A stretch of DNA of 14,620 nucleotides from positions 1 to 14,620 of the forward strand of contig QMYO01000012.1 in NCBI GenBank assembly GCA_003662715.1, read 5' to 3'. Below, piece after piece: positions 6,577-12,678 of the stretch (its first letter is position 1; every line of letters begins with the position of its first letter). This DNA comes from Candidatus Bathyarchaeota archaeon. GTDB taxonomy: Archaea; Thermoproteota; Bathyarchaeia; Bathyarchaeales; Bathyarchaeaceae. Under the pieces are notes generated by a model. That model did not search any database. It was given only the letters and a program-made list of their open reading frames with translations, and was not told the origin of the DNA. Made by a program: the position numbers and the translations under genes.

Positions 6577-7186
6577 GCCATACGACAAACCCTTCCTGTA
6601 TGTTTACGTCATTTCATACACGTTCCTACTCATTACTTTGCTTTCTGGCTACTACCTGAATGTTACTCAACTGCTCGCCTACTCAAGCATCTACCTAGCC
6701 ATGATAACTGTAAGCCTAACCTTCATGAGGGGAGTAGAAAACGGAAAAATAGTCGAAGGAACTGTGATGTCCATTATAGGGCTGTTTGCGGTAACCTTCA
6801 TATTTGGCTTCATAACCAGAAACTTTCGCATAATGGGCACGTTCCAGCTTCAGCCCATGTCCTTGATGTTGCTGGCTATCCCGCCACAAACTGTGCTTCA
6901 GGCAATGATGGTTATTCCAAACGCCACCGCCGAAGAATCCTTCTTTCGCATAGGCTTATACCACATGCTAAAGGCGGTAATGCCAAAGCACTGGGCGATA
7001 TTGACACAGGCAATACTCTTCGGAATATTCCACTACTACGCCTATGCTATGAACGTTGCAGGCATAGTAACCGCTGCAGCCGCAGGCATTCTTCTAGGCA
7101 TAATCTACGATGCGACAGGAAGCGAGTTCGCCCCCACATTCGCACACACAATATATAATATTATGGCCTTGTTGGGAGGTGCATGA
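6560..7186 (+). CDS. CPBP-family (CAAX-type) intramembrane protease, copy 1
   Basis: A 208-aa polytopic protein carrying the three motifs of the CPBP/Abi family (Rce1-like, glutamate-dependent) in order: EExxxR at Glu125-Glu126-Arg130, FxxxH at Phe154-His158 and HxxxN at His196-Asn200. All presumed catalytic residues are present. The family includes CAAX prenyl endopeptidases and bacteriocin-processing or immunity proteins. Start: TTG 6560 with GGAGG at 6546-6550, overlapping the SpoIIM-like gene by 17 bp. The active face lies in the membrane. It is one of two such proteases in this operon, clearly different in sequence outside the motifs. Substrates may be the small membrane proteins next to it, an inference from context only. 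Confidence 0.85.
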   Translation: MLQLGEPYDKPFLYVYVISYTFLLITLLSGYYLNVTQLLAYSSIYLAMITVSLTFMRGVENGKIVEGTVMSIIGLFAVTFIFGFITRNFRIMGTFQLQPMSLMLLAIPPQTVLQAMMVIPNATAEESFFRIGLYHMLKAVMPKHWAILTQAILFGIFHYYAYAMNVAGIVTAAAAGILLGIIYDATGSEFAPTFAHTIYNIMALLGGA

Positions 7187-7187
7187 A

Positions 7188-7406
7188 ATGGCGATTGGAA
7201 AACAAGAACTAATAGGATTTATCCTGATGCTTCTATTCGTAAGCTTCACAGCATCTGGAATAGTTCTCATCAATGTGGTTTTCACCGTGGCTCCACCATA
7301 CACCATTTACGGTAGACAGATAACGTTTACAGTAAATGTCGGCTTGGTTCTTATCCTGCTTGGCCTGCTGGCTTTAGCTCTTCTTCTAAGGATGGGAACG
7401 AAGTGA
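7188..7406 (+). CDS. Small membrane protein between the two proteases, 72 aa
   Basis: ATG 7188 is chosen because GGAGG at 7175-7179 lies 8 bp upstream and the previous gene stops at 7186; the frame is open further upstream but there overlaps the protease. Two membrane helices (about residues 8-33 and 48-67) flank a short loop (APPYTIYGRQITFT). The tail is RMGTK. The stop overlaps the GTG of the second protease (GTGA), so production is coupled. Sitting between two CPBP proteases makes it a natural candidate for a substrate or adaptor, though no cleavage motif is recognisable. Confidence 0.72.
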   Translation: MAIGKQELIGFILMLLFVSFTASGIVLINVVFTVAPPYTIYGRQITFTVNVGLVLILLGLLALALLLRMGTK

Positions 7407-8032
7407 GCGTTTTAGCTGAGACATCTTGGAAGCTAACAGTAATCTTCGTAGGCTTCCTAGTCTACTCTTGGATATGGATAATAACCAACATCCCAGAACT
7501 ATTTACTCTAGGAGTAATCTACGGGTTCCTGATGTTGTCCGGCATGATAATCTCCGTCTTTCTTATTTCTACAAATAAGCCAGTGTTCGGCTTTCCACCC
7601 CTACGCCTAATGCCTGAAACCACAATCGTAGGAGCATTTATCGGTCTGCTGAGCGTGCTGATTTCTGGAGCAATCTCACAGCTTCCCCTATTCCAAGTTT
7701 CAATCTACATGCAGCTTCCCCCGCTAATCGCGCTCTTCTTCGCAGTTCTAATCTCATGCACCGAAGAATCCTTCTTCAGAGGAGCGCTTCTTCCAGTAGT
7801 ATACTACTATGGAAACGAAAACGTCATACAAGCGATAATCCACAATTCAATCCTCTTCACAATACTGCACTGGGTAGCCTACCAAGCATCAATTCCCTCC
7901 CTAATCTCAAGCTTCATATTCTCAATAATAGTCTCTGCCGCATCGCTACACTACAAAAGCGGCTATGTTGGAATGATAGCCCATGTAACCTACAATCTGA
8001 TGATTCTGCACAGCATCACAGGCTTTCCGTAA
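7403..8032 (+). CDS. CPBP-family (CAAX-type) intramembrane protease, copy 2
   Basis: A 209-aa polytopic protein starting at GTG 7403 (GTGA overlap with the 72-aa gene). CPBP motifs are intact: EESFFR with Glu121, Glu122 and Arg126; FTILH with Phe152 and His156; HVTYN with His194 and Asn198. Helices occupy most of residues 10-115. The EESFFR hexamer is shared exactly with copy 1, but the flanking regions differ, so these are old paralogues or separate acquisitions rather than a recent duplication. It is the last gene of the membrane operon; after its stop comes the TnpB unit with its own promoter. The cellular role is unknown; protein maturation or bacteriocin-type immunity are the known roles of the family. 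Confidence 0.85.
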   Translation: MSVLAETSWKLTVIFVGFLVYSWIWIITNIPELFTLGVIYGFLMLSGMIISVFLISTNKPVFGFPPLRLMPETTIVGAFIGLLSVLISGAISQLPLFQVSIYMQLPPLIALFFAVLISCTEESFFRGALLPVVYYYGNENVIQAIIHNSILFTILHWVAYQASIPSLISSFIFSIIVSAASLHYKSGYVGMIAHVTYNLMILHSITGFP

Positions 8033-8073
8033 GTTGGTTTTGATTTATGGGGTGTTGCGTCTTCAGGAGAATG

Positions 8074-8080
8074 TTTAAAT
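8074..8080 (+). promoter_or_regulatory. TATA box for the RHH-TnpB unit
   Basis: TTTAAAT lies 25 bp ahead of the ATG at 8106. At the usual archaeal distance transcription would begin at or within a few bases of the ATG, and no ribosome-binding site is visible in the gap. The transcript is therefore probably leaderless. The TTTCACGGTTAA motif is absent, so this unit is not wired like its neighbours. Confidence 0.55.
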
Positions 8081-8105
8081 ACGTCTTGGCATTATAGGAT
8101 ATTAT

Positions 8106-8258
8106 ATGTCTAAGACCGATAGAAAGACAACAGTAACTCTCCATAAGTCGACCTTGAAGAGGCTGGCAGAGCTTAAAGTCCATCCTAGACAAAGCTATGA
8201 AGAGGTTATGCTGAGGCTTCTAGAGGTGTATGAGGAGCGGAAGCGGTTAAAGCGGTGA
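8106..8258 (+). CDS. Small ribbon-helix-helix protein upstream of TnpB, 50 aa
   Basis: A 50-aa ORF with the look of archaeal ribbon-helix-helix/VapB-like antitoxins: a KTTVTLHKSTLKRL start (strand then helix), LAELKVHPRQSYEEVMLRLLEV, and a charged end ERKRLKR. Such proteins bind DNA as dimers through the first strand. It probably starts at the 5' end of a leaderless message. Its TGA overlaps the GTG start of TnpB (GTGA), so the two are translationally coupled. It could repress the unit, act as a TnpB accessory, or be a remnant antitoxin; no toxin of a known family is adjacent. Confidence 0.8.
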   Translation: MSKTDRKTTVTLHKSTLKRLAELKVHPRQSYEEVMLRLLEVYEERKRLKR

Positions 8259-9382
8259 AGTGTGTCGGCATTCCCTATCAGCCCTCGCAAGATGTTCTCA
8301 GGCTCCTTGAGACATTCAGGGGTATGGTTAACTACTGTATCCACATAGGATTGGAGAAAGGGATAACTTCGAGGTTTAGGCTCACAAGAGAGACCTATCA
8401 CAGGCTGATGGGATACGGGTATCATAGCTGGTATGTTCTTTCAGCAATCGAGGTAGCTACAACAATTCTCAAGAACTATAGGAAAGCTAAGAGAAAAAAG
8501 CTTAGGGTCAAGGTTCCTAGAGCAAGAAGGCTTATGGCTAAAATCGGAAATCAAGCTATTAAAGTAGCTGACGGAATGCTGAGAATACCATTGAAGCCTA
8601 GACGATACCTTTATATACAGCTCTACGAGAGGGCCAGAGACCTCCTAGAAGAATATAAGGTTTGCTCAGCAACCCTGACCTCGAAAGCCGTCTACGTAGC
8701 CTTCTCTAAGACAGTCACAGTGAGAAGACCTAGAGGTTGGATAGCAATTGACGTAAACGAGGATAACGTTACAGCCGTAAGCTCCGACGGCGAGGGTAAG
8801 GTCTTTGACCTCTCCAAGTTGAAGAAGGCTAGCTATGGATACTTTGAGAGGAAAAGAAGGCTTCAGCGGAAATATCGTAAGGATAGAAGAGTGTTGAGAA
8901 AGGCGCTTTCAAAGCTGTCTGAGAACTACCGCAACAAGGTTTCCACCATGCTCCACCAAGCTTCTACAGCCATAGTGAAGTGGTGCAGAGAGAAGAATTA
9001 TGGTTTAATCCATGAGAACCTGAAGGGCTTAAGAAAAACCGTGAATGCGAAGATAAAACGGTTCAACAAATTTAATGGTAAAATCCAGCAAATTTCTAAA
9101 CGCCCAAAGAAACTTAAGAGAAGGCTGAACAATTGGTGGTTTAGGAAGTTCCTAAATCAAATATCCTACAAATGTACGTGGGGAGGAGTGGAAACAATTG
9201 AAAGCAAACATACAAGAGGCTCCTCATCCACCTGCCCGATATGTGGGTCTAAGTTAATAAAATACCCGAAAGGGCTGGTGGAATGCAAAAAACATGGATT
9301 GATGAACAGGCACGTGGTAGCCTGTTTGAACCTACTCAGATGGGAGGGTGTTGGTTCGCCCTCGACCGCCCCTCGAATGTAG
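8255..9382 (+). CDS. tnpB: TnpB (IS200/IS605 OrfB) RNA-guided nuclease, third RuvC acid apparently lost
   Basis: A 375-aa TnpB, full length for the family. RuvC-I Asp166 is in IAIDVNEDN and RuvC-II Glu254 in LIHENLKGL. The zinc finger uses Cys327, Cys330 (CPIC), Cys344 and His347 (CKKH) in place of the more usual fourth Cys. In the RuvC-III motif, commonly DRDVxAxxNL in archaeal members, this protein reads NRHVVACLNL: the position aligned with the catalytic Asp (six before the conserved Asn359) is His353, and the preceding Asp is Asn351. If the alignment is right, DNA cutting may be reduced or lost while guide-RNA binding could remain. No TnpA transposase is present, so the element would depend on one elsewhere. 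It is coupled to the ribbon-helix-helix gene. Confidence 0.9.
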   Translation: MKCVGIPYQPSQDVLRLLETFRGMVNYCIHIGLEKGITSRFRLTRETYHRLMGYGYHSWYVLSAIEVATTILKNYRKAKRKKLRVKVPRARRLMAKIGNQAIKVADGMLRIPLKPRRYLYIQLYERARDLLEEYKVCSATLTSKAVYVAFSKTVTVRRPRGWIAIDVNEDNVTAVSSDGEGKVFDLSKLKKASYGYFERKRRLQRKYRKDRRVLRKALSKLSENYRNKVSTMLHQASTAIVKWCREKNYGLIHENLKGLRKTVNAKIKRFNKFNGKIQQISKRPKKLKRRLNNWWFRKFLNQISYKCTWGGVETIESKHTRGSSSTCPICGSKLIKYPKGLVECKKHGLMNRHVVACLNLLRWEGVGSPSTAPRM

Positions 9383-9475
9383 CCGTGAACCTAGCCCTAA
9401 CAAGCCCTATGGCGATGAGGACAAGCTAGGTGAGCCTAAGAGGGGAAGTTGTGTCTCCTAAATGCAACAGAACCC
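9383..9475 (+). ncRNA. Possible right end / guide (omega) RNA region of the TnpB unit
   Basis: TnpB guide RNAs are normally made from the end of tnpB and the bases after it up to the element end. Here 9389-9395 (ACCTAGC) and 9425-9431 (GCTAGGT) form a perfect 7-bp stem enclosing 29 bases with a small internal GCC/GGC pairing. A purine-rich stretch GAGGGGAAG follows. The region has no convincing ORF of its own and precedes a new TATA box at 9481. The exact element end and guide start cannot be set by eye. Confidence 0.3.
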
Positions 9476-9480
9476 GTAAG

Positions 9481-9488
9481 TTTTATAA
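9481..9488 (+). promoter_or_regulatory. TATA box for the 110-aa membrane protein gene
   Basis: TTTTATAA, an archaeal-type box, lies 40 bp ahead of the ATG at 9529 and 25 bp ahead of the GTG at 9514. It sits just after the putative TnpB element end, so the gene downstream is independently transcribed and not simply read through from the TnpB unit. Confidence 0.5.
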
Positions 9489-9528
9489 CCATAAAGGCAT
9501 AAAGGAACAAAATGTGTCGGTGAACATA

Positions 9529-9861
9529 ATGAACCCTATAAACGCGTTTCTGCTCTTCTCGGCAATCTCCTACTTCATATGTATTTTCTTCCCGAAGCCA
9601 GTGACAAAAAACGTCAAATCAAGAACTTTTGAACGCCTATTCATGGCAATGTCAGGCGCACTCCTAACATTAAACCTTGCCCTCGACATCAGGCTTCTAT
9701 GGTTAACCTACGCGATAATCTGGACTGTTGCAGCAGGAGCCTCCTACCTAGGATACACCGTCTGGAACGTGCTCTGGAAAAAAGAAGCCTCAGAAGCAGC
9801 CCAAATGACTATGTTCGCATGGGACGCACTAATAGCCATATGTTGCCTCTTGAAATTTTAG
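9529..9861 (+). CDS. Polytopic membrane protein, 110 aa
   Basis: The frame is open from 9430, but the upstream part is Arg/Lys/Asn-rich, overlaps the TnpB end region and precedes the promoter, so it is unlikely to be coding. ATG 9529 has GGTGA at 9519-9523; GTG 9514 with AAAGGA at 9501-9506 is the alternative. Four membrane helices are likely (about residues 4-20, 37-52, 56-82, 94-107), with a KNVKSRTFER cytoplasmic loop. There is no recognised family. It is a single-gene unit between TnpB and promoter site 3. Confidence 0.68.
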   Translation: MNPINAFLLFSAISYFICIFFPKPVTKNVKSRTFERLFMAMSGALLTLNLALDIRLLWLTYAIIWTVAAGASYLGYTVWNVLWKKEASEAAQMTMFAWDALIAICCLLKF

Positions 9862-9876
9862 AATCAGAAATCCAAA

Positions 9877-9900
9877 AATTTTTCACGGTTAAACTTTAAA
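9877..9900 (+). promoter_or_regulatory. Promoter with TTTCACGGTTAA motif, site 3
   Basis: TTTCACGGTTAA at 9881-9892 is identical over 12 bp to sites 1 and 2, and the match extends left with site 2 (AATTTTTCACGGTTAA). CTTTAAA at 9894-9900 is a good TATA box. The motif ends 43 bp before the TTG at 9936, with GGTGA at 9925-9929 as ribosome-binding site. It starts 19 bp after the stop of the 110-aa gene. Confidence 0.62.
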
Positions 9901-9935
9901 GTCTAGCTTTACAATCTTTTTTGTGGTGACTAAAT

Positions 9936-10745
9936 TTGGCTGTTGAAGTGAGAGGTTCAACTCTGCTAATTGTCCTAGGCATGGTCTTGCTGGGCGTCGG
10001 CGTAGTCTATCCATTCATAACGTTAGTCGTGGACACTACTCCTCCTGATATAGCGGCAACGTGCCCTGAGAATGGCAGGGTTTATACTTCGCTGACTGAA
10101 ATTAATGCTTGGGTTGGCGACCCGGAAACAGATGTTGTAAGTGTAACCTGCACAATTAACGGTCAAACCTATACCCTACGTAAGTCTCATCTTACTCCAT
10201 ACGCGATTGCAGATACAGGGGGCTACGCCCTCTGGGAATACGACATTCCAGACATAACTACTGGAGGAACATACTCGTTCACCTTTAGGGCGAAAAACAA
10301 GGCTGGATTAACCGCGGAATACTCTGGAACCTTCACAATCTACACCGCACTACAAGGCAACTGGTACGTCAACAATCAACCCATAACAAGCCCAACTCAA
10401 ACAATTTACACTACCTCTCCGACAGTAAGCTTCAAATTCCAGAAAACAGCCGGAGTAGAAGACACAAAAATTTCGTGCTGGGTTGAAGAAGGCGGAGCAA
10501 GAATCTTAACATTAACACTCACCGACACCGCAAACCACATATGGACAGGCACCTACACATTCACCCCCGGAACCCACACCATCAAACTTGTAGCCAGCGA
10601 CGGAACAAACACCGTAACATTTAGCATAATCGGCTTAACCATACAGGGCGTAGGAGGCTGGACATTAACAACACAGCAAACCCTAATGCTCATAGGTGCA
10701 ATCGCCATAGTCGCCGGAGTAACACTCCGCATAAAAGGAAAATAG
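9936..10745 (+). CDS. Surface protein with two Ig-like domains and two anchors
   Basis: A 269-aa protein from TTG 9936. An N-terminal helix spans about residues 9-32. A first Ig-like domain (about 34-137) opens with DTTPPDI, a frequent lead-in of prokaryotic Ig-like repeats, and contains the pair Cys43/Cys72. A second domain (about 141-236) has NGT-like turns and SDGTNTVTFSI near its end. A C-terminal helix at about 247-263 ends in RIKGK. The plan (helix, beta ectodomain, helix) copies that of the 604-aa and dockerin-like proteins. It stands alone between promoter site 3 and a T-run terminator. A surface display or adhesion role is inferred from architecture. Confidence 0.83.
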   Translation: MAVEVRGSTLLIVLGMVLLGVGVVYPFITLVVDTTPPDIAATCPENGRVYTSLTEINAWVGDPETDVVSVTCTINGQTYTLRKSHLTPYAIADTGGYALWEYDIPDITTGGTYSFTFRAKNKAGLTAEYSGTFTIYTALQGNWYVNNQPITSPTQTIYTTSPTVSFKFQKTAGVEDTKISCWVEEGGARILTLTLTDTANHIWTGTYTFTPGTHTIKLVASDGTNTVTFSIIGLTIQGVGGWTLTTQQTLMLIGAIAIVAGVTLRIKGK

Positions 10746-10780
10746 CCTTCAGCTACGTCTAAATACCTCAAAAACCAGAG

Positions 10781-10795
10781 TTTTTTCTGCTTTTT
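10781..10795 (+). terminator. T-run terminator after the Ig-like protein gene
   Basis: Two T-runs, TTTTTT at 10781-10786 and TTTTT at 10791-10795, follow the stop codon by about 36 bp with no strong hairpin. This is the usual form of archaeal terminators. The rest of the 10746-10908 gap holds a degenerate promoter motif but no ORF I would support. Confidence 0.5.
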
Positions 10796-10844
10796 GTCGC
10801 TCTGATATTGCAGAGCCAAAGATGAGAAGAGCACAGAACCCTAA

Positions 10845-10860
10845 AATTTTTTAAGGTTTT
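10845..10860 (+). promoter_or_regulatory. Degenerate copy of the TTTCACGGTTAA promoter motif, site 4 (operon H)
   Basis: AATTTTTTAAGGTTTT matches 12 of 16 positions of the extended site 2/3 sequence AATTTTTCACGGTTAA, keeping AATTTTT and GGTT. It ends 48 bp before the TTG at 10909, close to the 39-46 bp of the three perfect copies. This agreement appears only with the ribosome-binding-site-based start at 10909, not with the earlier TTG at 10873, so motif and start support each other. Confidence 0.4.
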
Positions 10861-10908
10861 TCTTACATCTTATTGTCTAGGCTTAAGCATGATAAAAGGG
10901 AGGAAAAC

Positions 10909-11307
10909 TTGCCTGTGTACGAGCTATTCTTTTCAATATATGTAATAGCGGTTCTAGTCTTTGCCTATGCCTCACTGAGGCATCTTGGTTTACTGACCAA
11001 AAGTCCTGCCGAGCAACTTATGGAAAAACAGAAGTTGATGGAACAAGTCACACGGGTATTACACGATGCCCACTGCCCGTTATGTGGCGGTAAATCCAAC
11101 ATTTGGCAAATTGACCTGTGGAAAGGCAACTTTGCCATAACTAAATGCGAAAAATGCGGGCAAAACGCCTTATGGAGACTTGAGTCGCATCGATGGAGGT
11201 TGGTAGCTCCCTACCGACCAGTTCTTAAGCCTCAAATTGTGCTGGAGACTCCGCGTTCCAAGGAGAAGGAAATGCTGAAGGAGGAGGCTAAAAATGCAGT
11301 CGGCTGA
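10909..11307 (+). CDS. Membrane-anchored zinc-ribbon protein, 132 aa
   Basis: TTG 10909 is preferred over TTG 10873 because GGGAGG at 10898-10903 lies 5 bp upstream and because the promoter motif fits. One membrane helix (about residues 5-23) is followed by a charged linker and a zinc ribbon with Cys56, Cys59 (CPLCG) and Cys80, Cys83 (CEKCG), then a basic and acidic tail (SKEKEMLKEEAK). The ribbon probably faces the cytoplasm or a partner protein; no enzyme motif is seen. It is the first gene of the last operon. Its end overlaps the start of a 35-aa ORF by 14 bp. Confidence 0.78.
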   Translation: MPVYELFFSIYVIAVLVFAYASLRHLGLLTKSPAEQLMEKQKLMEQVTRVLHDAHCPLCGGKSNIWQIDLWKGNFAITKCEKCGQNALWRLESHRWRLVAPYRPVLKPQIVLETPRSKEKEMLKEEAKNAVG

Positions 11308-11401
11308 AGAAAAAGTTAGGAAAAGCAAGCTTCTTGTAGCAGTTCTCTTAACTTTGCTTCTGATAGGGGCGGGATTCAGCGTTTACTTATGGGGCGAATG
11401 A
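11294..11401 (+). CDS. 35-aa single-helix membrane peptide, N-terminal part of a split gene
   Basis: ATG 11294 has one of the strongest ribosome-binding sites in the window (GGAGGAGG at 11280-11287, 6 bp away). The product has a charged start (EEKVRKSK), one helix (about residues 13-33) and ends YLWGE before TGA 11399-11401. The frame stays open after this TGA straight into the 151-aa ectodomain ORF, which itself has no anchor and no clear ribosome-binding site. The simplest reading is one gene of about 198 codons interrupted by a stop. It could also be a true small protein. Confidence 0.65.
   Translation: MQSAEEKVRKSKLLVAVLLTLLLIGAGFSVYLWGE
11399..11401 (+). other. In-frame TGA splitting an anchored ectodomain protein
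   Basis: TGA separates codons for YLWGE from SYARTSLLFEQ in the same frame; the next in-frame stop is at 11888-11890. Possible causes are a point mutation (TGG or CGA to TGA), a sequencing or assembly error, or programmed readthrough. Other genes here end in TGA normally, so a general reassignment is unlikely. Confidence 0.6.
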
Positions 11402-11434
11402 TCCTACGCTAGAACAAGCCTGCTCTTTGAGCAA

Positions 11435-11890
11435 ATGCAAAGAATGATGTATGAGCAGGCGGTGCAGCAAGTCAACGCCACAGCCCCCAAAGTAGCCATT
11501 TCCGTCAGGCTCATTCCGACTCCGCCAGCCAGAAACATACCCTCAAACACGGTAACCTTCCTAACGGGCTATCTTGAAGCCACAAACCTTGAAGACCTGT
11601 ACTATCCATGCATTCTAACCGCCAACTTCACAGTAACCCACACTTCAACAAATCCAAACGCAACAGTAGAATACAGCTACATTCCATATCAGCAAGTTTA
11701 CCTATCCAAAGGAGTTCAACTCGTTCAGCTTCCATTCGGAGTTTTCCCCCTAACCGTCTATAATGCACATCCAGGAGACCAAATAGCGATAACAGTCAGA
11801 GCAACAACTCAAGTTTACTGGGAGCCAATTCACGCTTTAATGTCAACCCAAACGGCTGAATGCACAATAATTCTGGAGGTGACTACGTGA
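11435..11890 (+). CDS. Beta-rich ectodomain ORF, C-terminal part of a split gene
   Basis: From ATG 11435 the product is 151 aa, but the frame is open back to the TGA at 11399. It has no signal peptide or helix of its own, although the content looks external: NAT, NFT and NAT sequons, many Thr/Val/Tyr in strand-like patterns, and two long beta segments (about 40-75 and 85-148). No ribosome-binding site lies ahead of 11435. Fused to the preceding 35 aa it would have the N-terminal helix plus outside domain plan seen in the gene at 201. The family is unknown. Its TGA overlaps the GTG of the following gene. Confidence 0.7.
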   Translation: MQRMMYEQAVQQVNATAPKVAISVRLIPTPPARNIPSNTVTFLTGYLEATNLEDLYYPCILTANFTVTHTSTNPNATVEYSYIPYQQVYLSKGVQLVQLPFGVFPLTVYNAHPGDQIAITVRATTQVYWEPIHALMSTQTAECTIILEVTT

Positions 11891-12678
11891 CGCTGATTGA
11901 CTTCCTAGTTCAATACCGAGTCTACTTTGTCATAGCAATTTTCCTAGCATGGTTCATATATGCACTTCACCATACCGGAAAACTTAGAATACGTCGAGTC
12001 AGCTTGAAAAGAGCGCCTTCAGCTGCATTAATTCCCGTCGAGCAGCGTCTCTCCATAACCGAAGCAGAACTTGCAAGATTGCGTAAAGAAAACGAAAGAC
12101 TAACCCTTCAGCAAGCAGAAATCAAGAGAAAACAAGCCGAAAAAGAAATAGAAAAAATAGTAGAAAAAGAAATTCGAGCAATACTTCCTGAAAAACTCTA
12201 CCTCTTCGACCCAGACAACCAGCCAATATCAAGGCCGATTTACTATATTGGAGGAGTGCCCTGCATAGAGAAAAAGGAGGAAATAAACAGGATAATAGAT
12301 AGGTCGCCAATTCTAAAGGCGTTATCAAAGCTCTCCGCATCTCTCGCCTATAAACTTGCCGACTTTCTCTACTTCAAAGGAGACACACTATACTTCTATA
12401 CCGCGGAGTTACTTCCGAATGGCCATTGGTGCATAGCTGCAACGTCAAAGCCAGCTAGAAAAACCGGACGCTACATTAAACTTCCAAGAATATGCGAAAC
12501 CTACATTCTGCTCTCAAGCGGTCAAAGAAGAATAGACGACCTAATAGTCAACAAGTGGGAAGTCATAAAGGCGGGAGCAGCCATACACCTTGCCGCGACC
12601 GTTCTGGGGCCATTTCCAGCCGAGGAGTACTCCCAAATAAAGAGAAATGCGGGGTGGTTTGTTGAAGAAAAAAGCTGA
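11887..12678 (+). CDS. Membrane-anchored coiled-coil protein, 263 aa
   Basis: GTG 11887 overlaps the previous stop (GTGA) and has GGAGG at 11875-11879, 7 bp upstream; the frame extends to 11860 but that start lacks this signal. One membrane helix (about residues 12-28) is followed by a basic patch (KLRIRRVSLKR), a coiled coil (about 54-98) rich in Glu, Lys and Arg, and then a compact domain (about 100-263) of mixed helices and strands with no motif I know. The positive residues after the helix place the bulk of the protein inside the cell. A link between the membrane and the soluble coiled-coil protein encoded next is plausible. Confidence 0.8.
   Translation: MTLIDFLVQYRVYFVIAIFLAWFIYALHHTGKLRIRRVSLKRAPSAALIPVEQRLSITEAELARLRKENERLTLQQAEIKRKQAEKEIEKIVEKEIRAILPEKLYLFDPDNQPISRPIYYIGGVPCIEKKEEINRIIDRSPILKALSKLSASLAYKLADFLYFKGDTLYFYTAELLPNGHWCIAATSKPARKTGRYIKLPRICETYILLSSGQRRIDDLIVNKWEVIKAGAAIHLAATVLGPFPAEEYSQIKRNAGWFVEEKS

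Noticed and set aside
9038..9046. AACCGTGAA, the motif on the minus strand inside tnpB
   Set aside because: Coding sequence on the + strand with no minus-strand gene downstream; nine matching bases can occur by chance.
9430..9528. N-terminal extension of the 110-aa membrane protein
   Set aside because: It overlaps the tnpB end region, lies before the TATA box at 9481 and has unlike composition.
11399..11401. Selenocysteine or general TGA reassignment at the split gene
   Set aside because: Many genes here end at TGA with coupled starts, and I see no selenocysteine element or known selenoprotein context.
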